64,000 bases of DNA from Flavobacterium sp. Its GTDB lineage: Bacteria; Bacteroidota; Bacteroidia; Flavobacteriales; Flavobacteriaceae. A program made the position numbers and the translations under genes. The DNA is taken from positions 10,706-74,705 of the forward strand of contig NZ_JASLCE010000040.1 of the NCBI RefSeq assembly GCF_030146175.1, read 5' to 3'. The notes under the pieces were generated by a model, which made no database searches, was not told the origin of the DNA, and saw nothing but the letters and a program-made list of their open reading frames with translations. Below, piece by piece: positions 34,075-42,213 of the stretch; the stretch's first letter is position 1, and each line of letters starts with the position of its first letter.

Positions 34075-36270
34075 TTAATTACCCAGTTGCAATTGGTTTT
34101 TAACCAAACGGTAGTAATTTCCGCGACTGTCTACAAGTTCGTCATGGCTTCCGACTTCAATAATCCGTCCTCTGTCCAGTACCACAATCTGATCGGCATT
34201 CATAACGGTACTTAATCGGTGGGCGATAACCACTACGGTTTTATCCCGGAAAAAGAGATCCAGTTTTTGCATGATTTCCCGTTCGTTATTGGCGTCCAGT
34301 GCGGAAGTTGCTTCGTCGAAAAACAGCATTTCAGGATTTTTATAAACAGCACGGGCGATCAGTAAACGTTGTTTTTGTCCGGTACTCATTCCGGTACCTT
34401 CCATTCCTATTTTCGTATTATAACCCAACGGAAGTTCCTCGATAAATTCCTGTATGTTGGCTACATCGGCGGCATATACCAGTCGCGCTTTATCTACTTT
34501 ATCGGCACCAAGGGCGATGTTGTTCGCAATCGTATCATTAAAGATATAACCTTCCTGCATGACACATCCAATATGCGAACGCCAGGTTTTTTGGGACATA
34601 TTTTTAAGATTGGTTCGACCTAAAAAGATCTCTCCGGAATTCGGGTCGTAAAACTTCAACAAAATTTTCATTAAAGTGGTTTTTCCGCTACCGCTAACTC
34701 CAACAATGGCGGTTACCTTTTTGGCCGGAATGGTCAGGCTTACATCTTCCAGCACCGGCATATCGGAACCGGTATATCGGAATGAAATATTTTTGATATG
34801 TAAGGTTTCGTCTTTTGGGAAATCGTGTATTTTTTCATCTTCATCCTGAGTTTCATCGTCTTTTTCGTGTATTTCCGATAAACGAGCCAGTGAAATCTTC
34901 GCATCCTGTGCTTCCCGTATAAAGCCGATCAATTGTAATATAGGGCCGTTTAAACTTCCTACAATAGAACTGATCGCCATCATCATCCCCAGTGTAATGG
35001 CTCCGTCGATAACCAATTTGGCCGAAAGGAAAATGATCAGAATGTTTTTTAGTTCGTTGATAAAATTGGAACCGATCGACTGTGTTTGTTCCAATACAAG
35101 ACTTTTCATAGACACTTTAAACAAGCGCGCCTGTATATATTCCCAACCCCATCGTTTTTGTTTTTCGGCATTGTGCAGTTTAATCTCTTGCATTCCATTG
35201 ATTAGCTCAATTACTTTACTTTGCTCCTGACTGACTTCCGAAAAACGCTTGTAATCGAGATCCTCCCGTCTTTTCAGGAAAAGCGTCACCCATAGGAAAT
35301 AGAAAAAACTACCGATAAAGAAAATAGCAAAAATCGTCAGATTGTAATATGCCAAAACCGCCCCCATGATGATCATGTTTACAAAAGAGAATAATACATT
35401 CAGGGAAGACGTCGTTAATATCCGTTCGATTCGGTGATGATCACTAATACGTTGCATAATATCCCCGGTCATTCGTACGTCGAAAAACGAGATTGGCAGG
35501 TTCATCAGTTTGATAAAGAAATCCGAGATCAGGGAGATATTGATACGGGTCGAAAGATGCAGTAAAATCCAACTTCGGATAAACTCCAGTCCGGTTTTTC
35601 CAAAAAATAAAAACAACTGCGCAAACAAAACCATATAGATAAAATGGATGTTTTGATTCTGGATACCCACATCGACCACACTTTGGGTTAAAAAGGGGAA
35701 GATTAATTGCAAGCAACTTCCGGCCATTAATCCAATGATCAATTGAACGAGGAATGTCTTATAACGTAATACGTATCTAGAAAGCAGTCCGAAGCCAAAA
35801 GCTTTATTATTGGTGTCGGATTCGAATTCATTCTGGTAAAACTTTGGGGTAGGCTCGATTAGCAGGGCAATACCTTCTTCGGTGGTTTCGGTCACATTAT
35901 TGCCGATCCAGAATTTAAGAAATTCCTCTTTATCGTATTCCAAAAGTCCGTGTGCCGGATCGGAAACATAGAGTTTGTTTTTCTTTACCTTATAGAGAAC
36001 CACGTAATGGTTGTTGTTCCAATGTAAAATACAGGGAAGCGGTACATCCTGTAGTTTTTCCAGTGAAATTCGCACACCCAGCGTACGGAAACCGATTCTT
36101 TCGGCGGCATCACTCAGCGATAACAGATTACTTCCTTCCCGGGTTGTTTCGGAAAGTGCTCTTAGTTTCTGAATATTGATAACCTTTTTGTAATGCTTGG
36201 CAATTATTTTAAGACATGTAGGACCACAGTCTTTGGAATCGGCTTGTTTATAGAATGGGAATTGCGACAT
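34075..36270 (-). CDS. Peptidase-containing ABC transporter (C39 bacteriocin exporter)
   Basis: A 731-residue exporter. Residues 1-130 form a C39 cysteine peptidase with all catalytic residues: Cys15 (DSKDCGPTCL), His88 (WNNNHYVV) and Asp104 (VSDPAHG). Six membrane helices follow (about 165-440), then an ATPase domain with Walker A (GVSGSGKTT), signature (STGQKQR) and Walker B (MLFFDEATS). Such proteins cut leader peptides after a GG pair and export the product. The 68-residue precursor at 39744-39950 has exactly such a GG site, which makes it the obvious substrate. Confidence 0.93.
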   Translation of the reverse strand: MSQFPFYKQADSKDCGPTCLKIIAKHYKKVINIQKLRALSETTREGSNLLSLSDAAERIGFRTLGVRISLEKLQDVPLPCILHWNNNHYVVLYKVKKNKLYVSDPAHGLLEYDKEEFLKFWIGNNVTETTEEGIALLIEPTPKFYQNEFESDTNNKAFGFGLLSRYVLRYKTFLVQLIIGLMAGSCLQLIFPFLTQSVVDVGIQNQNIHFIYMVLFAQLFLFFGKTGLEFIRSWILLHLSTRINISLISDFFIKLMNLPISFFDVRMTGDIMQRISDHHRIERILTTSSLNVLFSFVNMIIMGAVLAYYNLTIFAIFFIGSFFYFLWVTLFLKRREDLDYKRFSEVSQEQSKVIELINGMQEIKLHNAEKQKRWGWEYIQARLFKVSMKSLVLEQTQSIGSNFINELKNILIIFLSAKLVIDGAITLGMMMAISSIVGSLNGPILQLIGFIREAQDAKISLARLSEIHEKDDETQDEDEKIHDFPKDETLHIKNISFRYTGSDMPVLEDVSLTIPAKKVTAIVGVSGSGKTTLMKILLKFYDPNSGEIFLGRTNLKNMSQKTWRSHIGCVMQEGYIFNDTIANNIALGADKVDKARLVYAADVANIQEFIEELPLGYNTKIGMEGTGMSTGQKQRLLIARAVYKNPEMLFFDEATSALDANNEREIMQKLDLFFRDKTVVVIAHRLSTVMNADQIVVLDRGRIIEVGSHDELVDSRGNYYRLVKNQLQLGN

Positions 36271-36430
36271 TATTTGTTAATGTTAGTTACAATGATGCAT
36301 AATGCGATTGTGTGTATGTTCGTTTTGTAGATAATTCTCGATATTCACAAATATATAAATATTGTTAAGGAAAGTTTTAAATTTATTTTTTTTATTCAAA
36401 AAGTTAAATAGTAACTTTAAAGTTGGCTTT

Positions 36431-37504
36431 TTATATGCCATAATATTTTATGGCATTTTGCTTTAATCGGTTTACACTCCAATCCGACCATTCATTTGTA
36501 TAGGGATTATATCCGCATTTTAATGGTTTTGAATACGGATTTTTAGGATTTTGAATATAAGCACGACAATCAGTACAAATGTGACGAAACTCACAATCTT
36601 TACATATATCGATACGGTCCTTATTGATTTCCCAGTATTTTTTAAGGTTAGGATTACTTAATACATCTTCCAAAGATGTATTTTTGAGATTTCCAAAAGT
36701 ATCCTTTGTAGAAGGGCAGTTTTTTAGATTACCCTTTTTGTCAATAGCTAATTTTCGATTGAGGCAAGTATTGTTTTTTTGGGATTCGGTAAAAGTTTCG
36801 ATATTTATACTGAAAGTGCTATGATGTATTATCCCACAATGTTTTTCAGATGTGATTTTATCCTTGATGGCTACTACAACACTAAAACCGTAGTTTTCAT
36901 CTTGTATGATTTTATTGTCCGGTGAAGAATGAATGGTTATGCTTCTTATTTTTTTATTAGTAAGAGCCCATTTGGCAAGTTCGTCATAAGGTAAGTCGTT
37001 AGAGTATTTAATGATTAGATCGGCTGCTTTGAGAAAACTTAAATTAATTTCATGTATTATGGCATTTAAAAAAGACATTTTTACTTCATCAAAGCAACGT
37101 ATTTGAATATACCTGCAATTTGTAGGAATTAAAAAAGTATTGATAATTGTTTTTAAATCATGGTTAGAGTTTCTGTCGAAGTCCAATATTGTATTTGAAA
37201 TTGTAGCAGGATAATCGAATTCAAGATTTAATTTCGGAAAACGAGTCACTTCATCTTTAGAACAATAAAATATAAATTCATGAAATTCTAATAATTTTAA
37301 ATAGGTTTTAAAAAGGCTCAGGTCTTCGTTATTAAGTTCTTTTTTTACTGTTTTCAAGTTAAGTATTCCTTGCTCATCAAATAAAGAAACCAAACTGTTA
37401 GGTATAAAAACATATTTGTTTCTTTGAAGATCACAAATAATAGCCCTGTTTTTACCCATAACAATCTGACAGTCTGTAAAAAGTTTTAAAAAATCTTTTT
37501 TCAT
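36431..37504 (-). CDS. SPASM-domain peptide maturase (grasp-with-spasm system)
   Basis: A 357-residue protein of the SPASM half of grasp-with-spasm clusters. The C-terminal region carries seven cysteines in the SPASM pattern: CLNRKLAIDKKGNLKNC, then CKDCEFRHICTDC, then KCGY. The N-terminal 240 residues do not contain the radical-SAM CxxxCxxC motif, so it may bind auxiliary Fe-S clusters without being an ordinary radical-SAM enzyme. Its ATG overlaps the stop of the small upstream gene (ATGA), so the two are coupled. The sequence is more AT-rich than the flanking core genes. Confidence 0.85.
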   Translation of the reverse strand: MKKDFLKLFTDCQIVMGKNRAIICDLQRNKYVFIPNSLVSLFDEQGILNLKTVKKELNNEDLSLFKTYLKLLEFHEFIFYCSKDEVTRFPKLNLEFDYPATISNTILDFDRNSNHDLKTIINTFLIPTNCRYIQIRCFDEVKMSFLNAIIHEINLSFLKAADLIIKYSNDLPYDELAKWALTNKKIRSITIHSSPDNKIIQDENYGFSVVVAIKDKITSEKHCGIIHHSTFSINIETFTESQKNNTCLNRKLAIDKKGNLKNCPSTKDTFGNLKNTSLEDVLSNPNLKKYWEINKDRIDICKDCEFRHICTDCRAYIQNPKNPYSKPLKCGYNPYTNEWSDWSVNRLKQNAIKYYGI

Positions 37505-37707
37505 TGCAGTTTAGATAAGTCAATTATTTTTGATAAAGGCTTGTAAAACGGAACAGCATTAGTAGCTTTAGTACCAAAGTGACCAAACTCTATAGAATGA
37601 TTTTGTTTTTTAGAGATGAGTTCAATGTCCCAATATTTTGCTATAAAAGGATATTTTTCGGGATGGTTTTTTAGATCTCTTAATAAATTCTCTTTATGAT
37701 TATTCAT
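37501..37707 (-). CDS. Small protein of unknown function inside the RiPP cluster
   Basis: A 68-residue protein starting MNNHKENLLRDLKNHPEKYP; an ATG seven codons earlier is also possible. The preferred start overlaps the ATP-grasp stop by 8 bases and the stop overlaps the SPASM start by 4, so it is tightly coupled to both maturases. It has no GG site, no signal peptide and no cysteine. The second half (EFGHFGTKATNAVPFYKP) is unusual. It could be a helper or leader-recognition protein, or a second precursor; I do not recognise it. Confidence 0.6.
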   Translation of the reverse strand: MNNHKENLLRDLKNHPEKYPFIAKYWDIELISKKQNHSIEFGHFGTKATNAVPFYKPLSKIIDLSKLQ

Positions 37708-38668
37708 GAATAAGTAATTTTTGTGCAATCAAACGTTCTATATAATAATTACAATGTCTGCTTAACCACTGAAATTGGCCAATTGGATTGACCTCTAAAA
37801 AATAGTATTCATTTTTTGGAGTATATATAATGTCAAATGAGCCGCAATTCAGATTTAATTTTTGCATTAATTTATGAAGTTTCTTTTCTAAATTATTGGG
37901 TAGTTTGTAGGGTATACATCTGTTGGGTTTATTGTAATCGTAGTTTCTGAAATCTGTTTTTGTTTTTTCATTTTGTTGGCTAAATATTGCCATGCTTTTA
38001 AAAATCCCATTGAGGTAGAACGATCGAATCTCATATTTTTTATCAATATATTTTTGAAAAAAAGAAGGCATAAAATAATAAGGGTCTTTAGGGATGTCTT
38101 CTAGTGTGATTAATTTTGTATGTGTTGAAAATTCAACAATATGATCCTCTTGAGTAAAAATTATAAATGGATTTTTGATTGGCTTGGTGATTACTTTTAT
38201 GTTTTTGGATACAAAGTCAAGCAATTCGATTGAGCTTTCGGTAATTAAAGTAGGTGGAATCTTGATATTCAGTAATAAAGCCTGATAAAGCATATCTAAC
38301 TTATTCGCAAAATTGTCTTTAAATGTATTGATGGCATTTGTAGAAATAGTACCTTCTAGAAATTCTCGTATAGGCTGTATCGTTTCTCTGTGAACTTTAT
38401 TCTGAATGTTTGAATACTTGCCATTTTGGTGAAAAGGAGCGGTTAGTTGGCCTCTTCTATACCATGAGGAGTAGCTCTCATTCATGTTTATGCCATTTAT
38501 CGTTATCGATAATTTGTTTTTATTATCCATTTCAAGACCGAATGTGTTAATAGGATAACTGTCGAAAAATGTATTGATAATTATTGTACTATCCAGATGA
38601 TATAACCAGGATAAAACATCGTCAGTACTATAATCATCACGTTCCGATTGAATTAAAATTTGTTTCAT
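37700..38668 (-). CDS. ATP-grasp peptide maturase (grasp-with-spasm system)
   Basis: A 322-residue ATP-grasp enzyme of the type that joins acidic side chains to other side chains in ribosomal peptides (microviridin/graspetide ligases). Visible motifs are the N-terminal QILIQSERDDYSTDDVLSWL, the lysine strand KVITKPIKNP, RSFYLNG, NCGSFDIIYT and the metal-binding FLEVNPIGQFQWL. The start at 38668 (MKQILI) was chosen because it gives the standard N-terminus and avoids overlap with the upstream gene; an ATG 7 codons earlier exists. It is probably the enzyme that crosslinks the precursor core. Confidence 0.87.
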   Translation of the reverse strand: MKQILIQSERDDYSTDDVLSWLYHLDSTIIINTFFDSYPINTFGLEMDNKNKLSITINGINMNESYSSWYRRGQLTAPFHQNGKYSNIQNKVHRETIQPIREFLEGTISTNAINTFKDNFANKLDMLYQALLLNIKIPPTLITESSIELLDFVSKNIKVITKPIKNPFIIFTQEDHIVEFSTHTKLITLEDIPKDPYYFMPSFFQKYIDKKYEIRSFYLNGIFKSMAIFSQQNEKTKTDFRNYDYNKPNRCIPYKLPNNLEKKLHKLMQKLNLNCGSFDIIYTPKNEYYFLEVNPIGQFQWLSRHCNYYIERLIAQKLLIHE

Positions 38669-38673
38669 ACCAT

Positions 38674-39687
38674 TTATCGGCAGTCCCAAAAGCCGGAAAA
38701 AAGTTTAAATCCATATTTTAGTTCATACTCTTTTTTTTTAGCATCAACCATTGTTGAAACAATAAACATTTTCTTCCTCATCGCATTTACGGTATCTAAA
38801 TTTATGTTTTTTATATGCTCTAAAGTAGCAGGATTTAAAAGATAAGCTCCAGTTAATTTGATTTTGTTACAGTAATAAGGGAAATTTGACTTATAGCGAT
38901 AGGCATTATCATAGATGAGACCTACGTCTCTCGGATGGATATTACCTTTTTTGATTTCGCTTAATAATGTTTTTTTAAGGAGATAATAGGAGCAAGGATT
39001 GTGGACAAGAATGATTTGTGCCCATACTGTGGATAAACTTTCTTCTTCAGAGTTCATATAGAATAGTTCTTTATGTTTTTTTCGCTGCTGATATAAATCC
39101 AGATATGATTTTCCAATTTCACGGAAGATAGAGTTGTCTTCGATGCCAATTAGTTTATCACCCGGAAATCCTTTATTTTTTATATATTCATGAAGCTTTT
39201 GGGTGGTTTTATATACAATGTTATGGTATTTTGGTTTCCGTTTGTCCAATTGATCTTTAATAGCGAGATAATAAATAGCATTTCGATAATCAAAGTCTAT
39301 TCGCGCAATATATTTTTTTCTGTTTAGACTATACTTTTTGGTGAGCGTAGTGTCTTTTTTTAATTTTTGCAACTCTTTTTTAAAGAGCGGATAATAATTT
39401 AAATGTGCTATTTTTAACCCCTGTTCAAAACCTTGTTCAATATAAAAACGATAAGGCCTTTTTTCGAAAAGAGCGATTTGAGCTGCGTTGACCAAATCTT
39501 TAACATATATAAAGTTATATTCTTTAAAAATCTGATTGTAATAAAATAGAGCGCTATCTATTTTGTGTTCCATAAAGTAAAGTTCCTCGGCTTTATTTAT
39601 CAAGGTATGATACTTGGTATAATCATTGGATTGCGAAAAAGCAAGGCAAGAATAGAAAACAAACAATAGTATCGTTTTTTGTGTCAT
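38674..39687 (-). CDS. Exported accessory protein of the RiPP cluster
   Basis: A 337-residue protein with a signal peptide (TILLFVFYSCLAFSQ). The mature part is rich in Lys and Tyr and mostly helical, with TPR-like early segments (YHTLINKAEELYFMEHKIDS, ALFYYNQIF). Proteins of this kind are found next to grasp-with-spasm maturases, with no known activity. It ends 5 bases before the ATP-grasp start, and starts 56 bases after the precursor stop, behind a hairpin. A periplasmic role such as immunity or product handling is a guess. Confidence 0.7.
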   Translation of the reverse strand: MTQKTILLFVFYSCLAFSQSNDYTKYHTLINKAEELYFMEHKIDSALFYYNQIFKEYNFIYVKDLVNAAQIALFEKRPYRFYIEQGFEQGLKIAHLNYYPLFKKELQKLKKDTTLTKKYSLNRKKYIARIDFDYRNAIYYLAIKDQLDKRKPKYHNIVYKTTQKLHEYIKNKGFPGDKLIGIEDNSIFREIGKSYLDLYQQRKKHKELFYMNSEEESLSTVWAQIILVHNPCSYYLLKKTLLSEIKKGNIHPRDVGLIYDNAYRYKSNFPYYCNKIKLTGAYLLNPATLEHIKNINLDTVNAMRKKMFIVSTMVDAKKKEYELKYGFKLFSGFWDCR

Positions 39688-39701
39688 AACAAGCTATTTA
39701 A

Positions 39702-39735
39702 AACTGACAACGTTAATGTTTCAACGTTATCAGTT
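39702..39735 (-). terminator. Hairpin between precursor and maturase genes (attenuator)
   Basis: Two 6-bp helices separated by one mismatch (AACTGA-C-AACGTT / AACGTT-A-TCAGTT) enclose an 8-base loop. No T tract follows on the minus strand, so it should be a partial stop or RNA-stability element rather than a full terminator. It would allow more precursor than enzyme to be made. Confidence 0.55.
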
Positions 39736-39743
39736 AATTAATG

Positions 39744-39950
39744 CTAACATTCTCTATACCAAAAATCCCGGGCAGCACCGCCTCCATCAACGGATCCGGT
39801 TTCATTTGTACGATAATCATAACAATCCGGATTGCCACCTCCATAGGTCGTAGCTACTTTTACTCCTCCAATAATTTTAAACGCATTTTGGATTTCACTT
39901 TCTTTAAAGGATTGAAATTTATCCTGTTCTAAACTTTCTAATTTTTTCAT
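39744..39950 (-). CDS. RiPP precursor peptide (grasp-with-spasm modified peptide)
   Basis: A 68-residue peptide. Leader: residues 1-29, starting MKKLESLEQDKFQSF and ending KIIGG, the classic double-glycine site for the C39 exporter encoded downstream. Core: residues 30-68, rich in Gly, Thr, Asp and Glu (TTYGGGNPDC, RTNETGSVDGGG), with just two cysteines, Cys43 and the C-terminal Cys68. Thr34, Thr35, Thr48, Thr51 and Ser53 with several Asp/Glu are possible partners for ATP-grasp ester or amide links. The two cysteines could form a disulfide. It is first in the transcription order of the cluster. Confidence 0.85.
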   Translation of the reverse strand: MKKLESLEQDKFQSFKESEIQNAFKIIGGVKVATTYGGGNPDCYDYRTNETGSVDGGGAARDFWYREC

Positions 39951-39999
39951 GATGTATAAATTTTAATGGATTATTTTTTTAAAATAGATTCATTGGATA

Positions 40000-40016
40000 T
40001 ATTATCAGTGATAATA
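40000..40016. promoter_or_regulatory. Palindrome upstream of the precursor, possible operator
   Basis: TATTATCAGTGATAATA is a perfect 8+1+8 palindrome centred about 58 bases upstream of the precursor ATG. It lies in a 349-base gene-free stretch (39951-40299) that otherwise holds a few ACGCAAA-like repeats near 40100 and the inverted repeat at 40202-40238. An operator role is inference. Confidence 0.4.
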
Positions 40017-40201
40017 AACATTCAGGAATAGACTTAAACTTTTGCTAATGTCTCCTGTCCCAAATGTGGTGATTCGTTTTAAGTATTTATTAAAAATAAG
40101 CTACGCAAAGACACGCAACAAAACACGCAAATACACTCATTAGCAGTATAAAGCGAAAATTAAGCTATAGAAGTAGCTAAAAGAAAAAGATAATAAACAA
40201 A

Positions 40202-40238
40202 GAATCCTACAAACCACGTCATGTAGTTTGTAGGATTC
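40202..40238 (-). terminator. Inverted repeat past the VKOR-fusion gene
   Basis: A perfect 13-bp stem GAATCCTACAAAC / GTTTGTAGGATTC with an 11-base loop lies 62 bases beyond the stop at 40300. The minus-strand tail CTTTGTTTATTAT is only moderately T-rich. Confidence 0.55.
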
Positions 40239-40299
40239 GAAAGATAAAATAGTGCTGTTTTTTTAAATAAAAAGTGTTTTAGGTTAAATACCGCTGGCT

Positions 40300-41916
40300 T
40301 TAGTTTACAGTAACTAAAATATTGGTCTCTCGAAATTGCTCAATCATTTCATCGGCAAATAGGATAAATTCTTGTGTTTTGTACTCATTCGGATAATAAT
40401 AGCTATTAATAAAGGTAGCCGGGGTGTATAAAATCCCGTTGGTATCACACCAATTACGATGGGATTGTAGTAATTGCAACTTGTCCGGACTTGGATTCCC
40501 GGATTTGTTTTCCCATTTCGAAATATCCTTTTTGTCAAACCAGTCCTTTAACAGGAGCAAAGCCTGTTTTGGGTTATGAGAATAGGCATCCAATACCGCT
40601 AATGCAATTTTGGTCGATAGCATATCGGGTTTTTCATACGGAACACTAAAAATAAACTGGATCTGGATGTCCGTTCCGTATTTTTCCAATAGCGTGTAAT
40701 AGGCTTTAAAAGCATCGGTGCAATAGCCGCAGAGAGGATTTGTTACGGCCTGAATCGTAAGAACCGGATTATCGGAACCAAATCGTACATGATGCTGTTG
40801 CGGGATACTAGTATTGTTGGTCAATTGTTTCTTATATAATAAGGAGGTAAAAAGACCGTAGTTTCGTTTGAATTTAAAGAAATCCATTTCACTTTTCTTT
40901 AAAGCGATGTTTTTTTCGATCAGCGCTTTCGTATAGTTTATTCCTAAATGCACCAGTGTTATAAATAATAAGGCTTTGATCCAGTAGGCGGCGTTAAAAG
41001 TGAAAATGAGTGGAGCTGTAAAAACAAAGCCCATTTCGAGAACAAGTAGCAAAGCGGTTGCCAGACAAAGGGCGCACCATTCTTTTAAAACGTATGCCTG
41101 ACTGTATAATGAATACAAAAGTGCCGGTATTGCGGCGAATAAAGCTATCGAAAAAAAAGTCGTATCAAAACCGATAAAAAGCAATACCATCAATTGGGAT
41201 ACAAAAAAGACACCGGTAGCAGTACTAAGTGAAATCAGGCCTAAAAAGCGAACTTTGGAATTGATGATGTTGGAACAACTCCCTTTTTCATTTAATGTGC
41301 TACACAAAGTGGCCGTAATCGTGTCCCGAATGCCCAGTTCTTCTTTTGTGATCAGCCAGCTTATATAAATGCCGATAATTGCCAACAAACCGATGACTGT
41401 TGCTATAAGCGAAAAGGGATAGAGCAACGTCAGTAGCGTTAAAGCAGCGGCGATTCCTAAAAAGACTAATGTTTGTCTGTTTTTGGTATTTGATGGCGCC
41501 GTATTCTTTTCTACAACAATAATCGTCCCGGACCAAATCTTTTTAAAGTCGGCATAGCTATACTGTTGTAGTTTCTTTTCCGTGCTCTTACAGCTAATAC
41601 GGTTTTGGGTTTTATGTGCCGAAACAAAAATGCTTTTACCTTCTATATTGATTAAAGTCAGGAAAAACTCAGGAAGTTGTTCCAGTGCTTCAATAGGAAC
41701 GGTGGCTGCCAGGTTTTCAATACCAAAATAGTCGAATGTATCCGAAACCGACCGAAAGCTAGGGTAATCCTCGTGAGATAATAGTTGAAGATTCAGATCC
41801 TCTTTGTTTAAAAAGTGTGAATTTTTGAGTAGAAAATCATTTATAAGGTTTATGAAAGAGGGCATATCGTAGTTTTTTTGGTAAGAAATGTGAATACTTT
41901 TCTCAAAAATCATCAT
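40300..41916 (-). CDS. VKOR-thioredoxin fusion with inactive C39-like N-terminus
   Basis: A 538-residue membrane protein. Residues 1-125 resemble a C39 peptidase domain without its catalytic cysteine (NKEDLNLQLLSHEDYPSF). Residues about 145-320 are a vitamin-K-epoxide-reductase-type four-helix domain with the cysteines of KGSCSNII and the CxxC of EWCALC. Residues about 370-530 form a thioredoxin/DsbA-like domain with active site CGYC. VKOR-DsbA fusions oxidise exported proteins. Its place just upstream of the precursor gene suggests disulfide formation in the two-cysteine core. It is on the same strand but 350 bases away, so it probably has its own promoter. Confidence 0.85.
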   Translation of the reverse strand: MMIFEKSIHISYQKNYDMPSFINLINDFLLKNSHFLNKEDLNLQLLSHEDYPSFRSVSDTFDYFGIENLAATVPIEALEQLPEFFLTLINIEGKSIFVSAHKTQNRISCKSTEKKLQQYSYADFKKIWSGTIIVVEKNTAPSNTKNRQTLVFLGIAAALTLLTLLYPFSLIATVIGLLAIIGIYISWLITKEELGIRDTITATLCSTLNEKGSCSNIINSKVRFLGLISLSTATGVFFVSQLMVLLFIGFDTTFFSIALFAAIPALLYSLYSQAYVLKEWCALCLATALLLVLEMGFVFTAPLIFTFNAAYWIKALLFITLVHLGINYTKALIEKNIALKKSEMDFFKFKRNYGLFTSLLYKKQLTNNTSIPQQHHVRFGSDNPVLTIQAVTNPLCGYCTDAFKAYYTLLEKYGTDIQIQFIFSVPYEKPDMLSTKIALAVLDAYSHNPKQALLLLKDWFDKKDISKWENKSGNPSPDKLQLLQSHRNWCDTNGILYTPATFINSYYYPNEYKTQEFILFADEMIEQFRETNILVTVN

Positions 41917-42186
41917 AAAGTGCGTTTGTCCAAAATTTTAAATGTTAATTTTTTTAACTTTTTCGATTATTTATAAACAAAAGTGGTGATAATGTGTGAA
42001 ATGTTTTCTCGTTGTCGTTTTTAGAAGTCTGAGGATAAATGGTGGTTTGATTTTTTAAATCAGGTGGTTTAAAACGATTGTTGGAATGGAATAAATGCTG
42101 TTGTTACGGATCGTTATTAACAAAGAAATGGGAATAAATAAATAGGTTTTAAAAAATCAAAAAATGTAATATTTAAAAAAATCATA

Positions 42187-42194
42187 TACTTTTG
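42187..42194 (+). promoter_or_regulatory. Candidate -7 box TACTTTTG of topA
   Basis: TACTTTTG matches TAnnTTTG and lies 19 bases before the topA ATG. No TTG is found at the -33 position. Confidence 0.45.
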
Positions 42195-42213
42195 CGGAAC
42201 AAACAGAAGAAGT

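Noticed and set aside
36435-36456. Terminator at the end of the SPASM gene
   Set aside because: The palindrome ATGCCATAA / TTATGGCAT lies in the last codons, and no T tract follows on the gene's strand.
40047-40090. Zinc-ribbon gene fragment (CPKCGDSF)
   Set aside because: Only 14 codons between two stops, too short to support.
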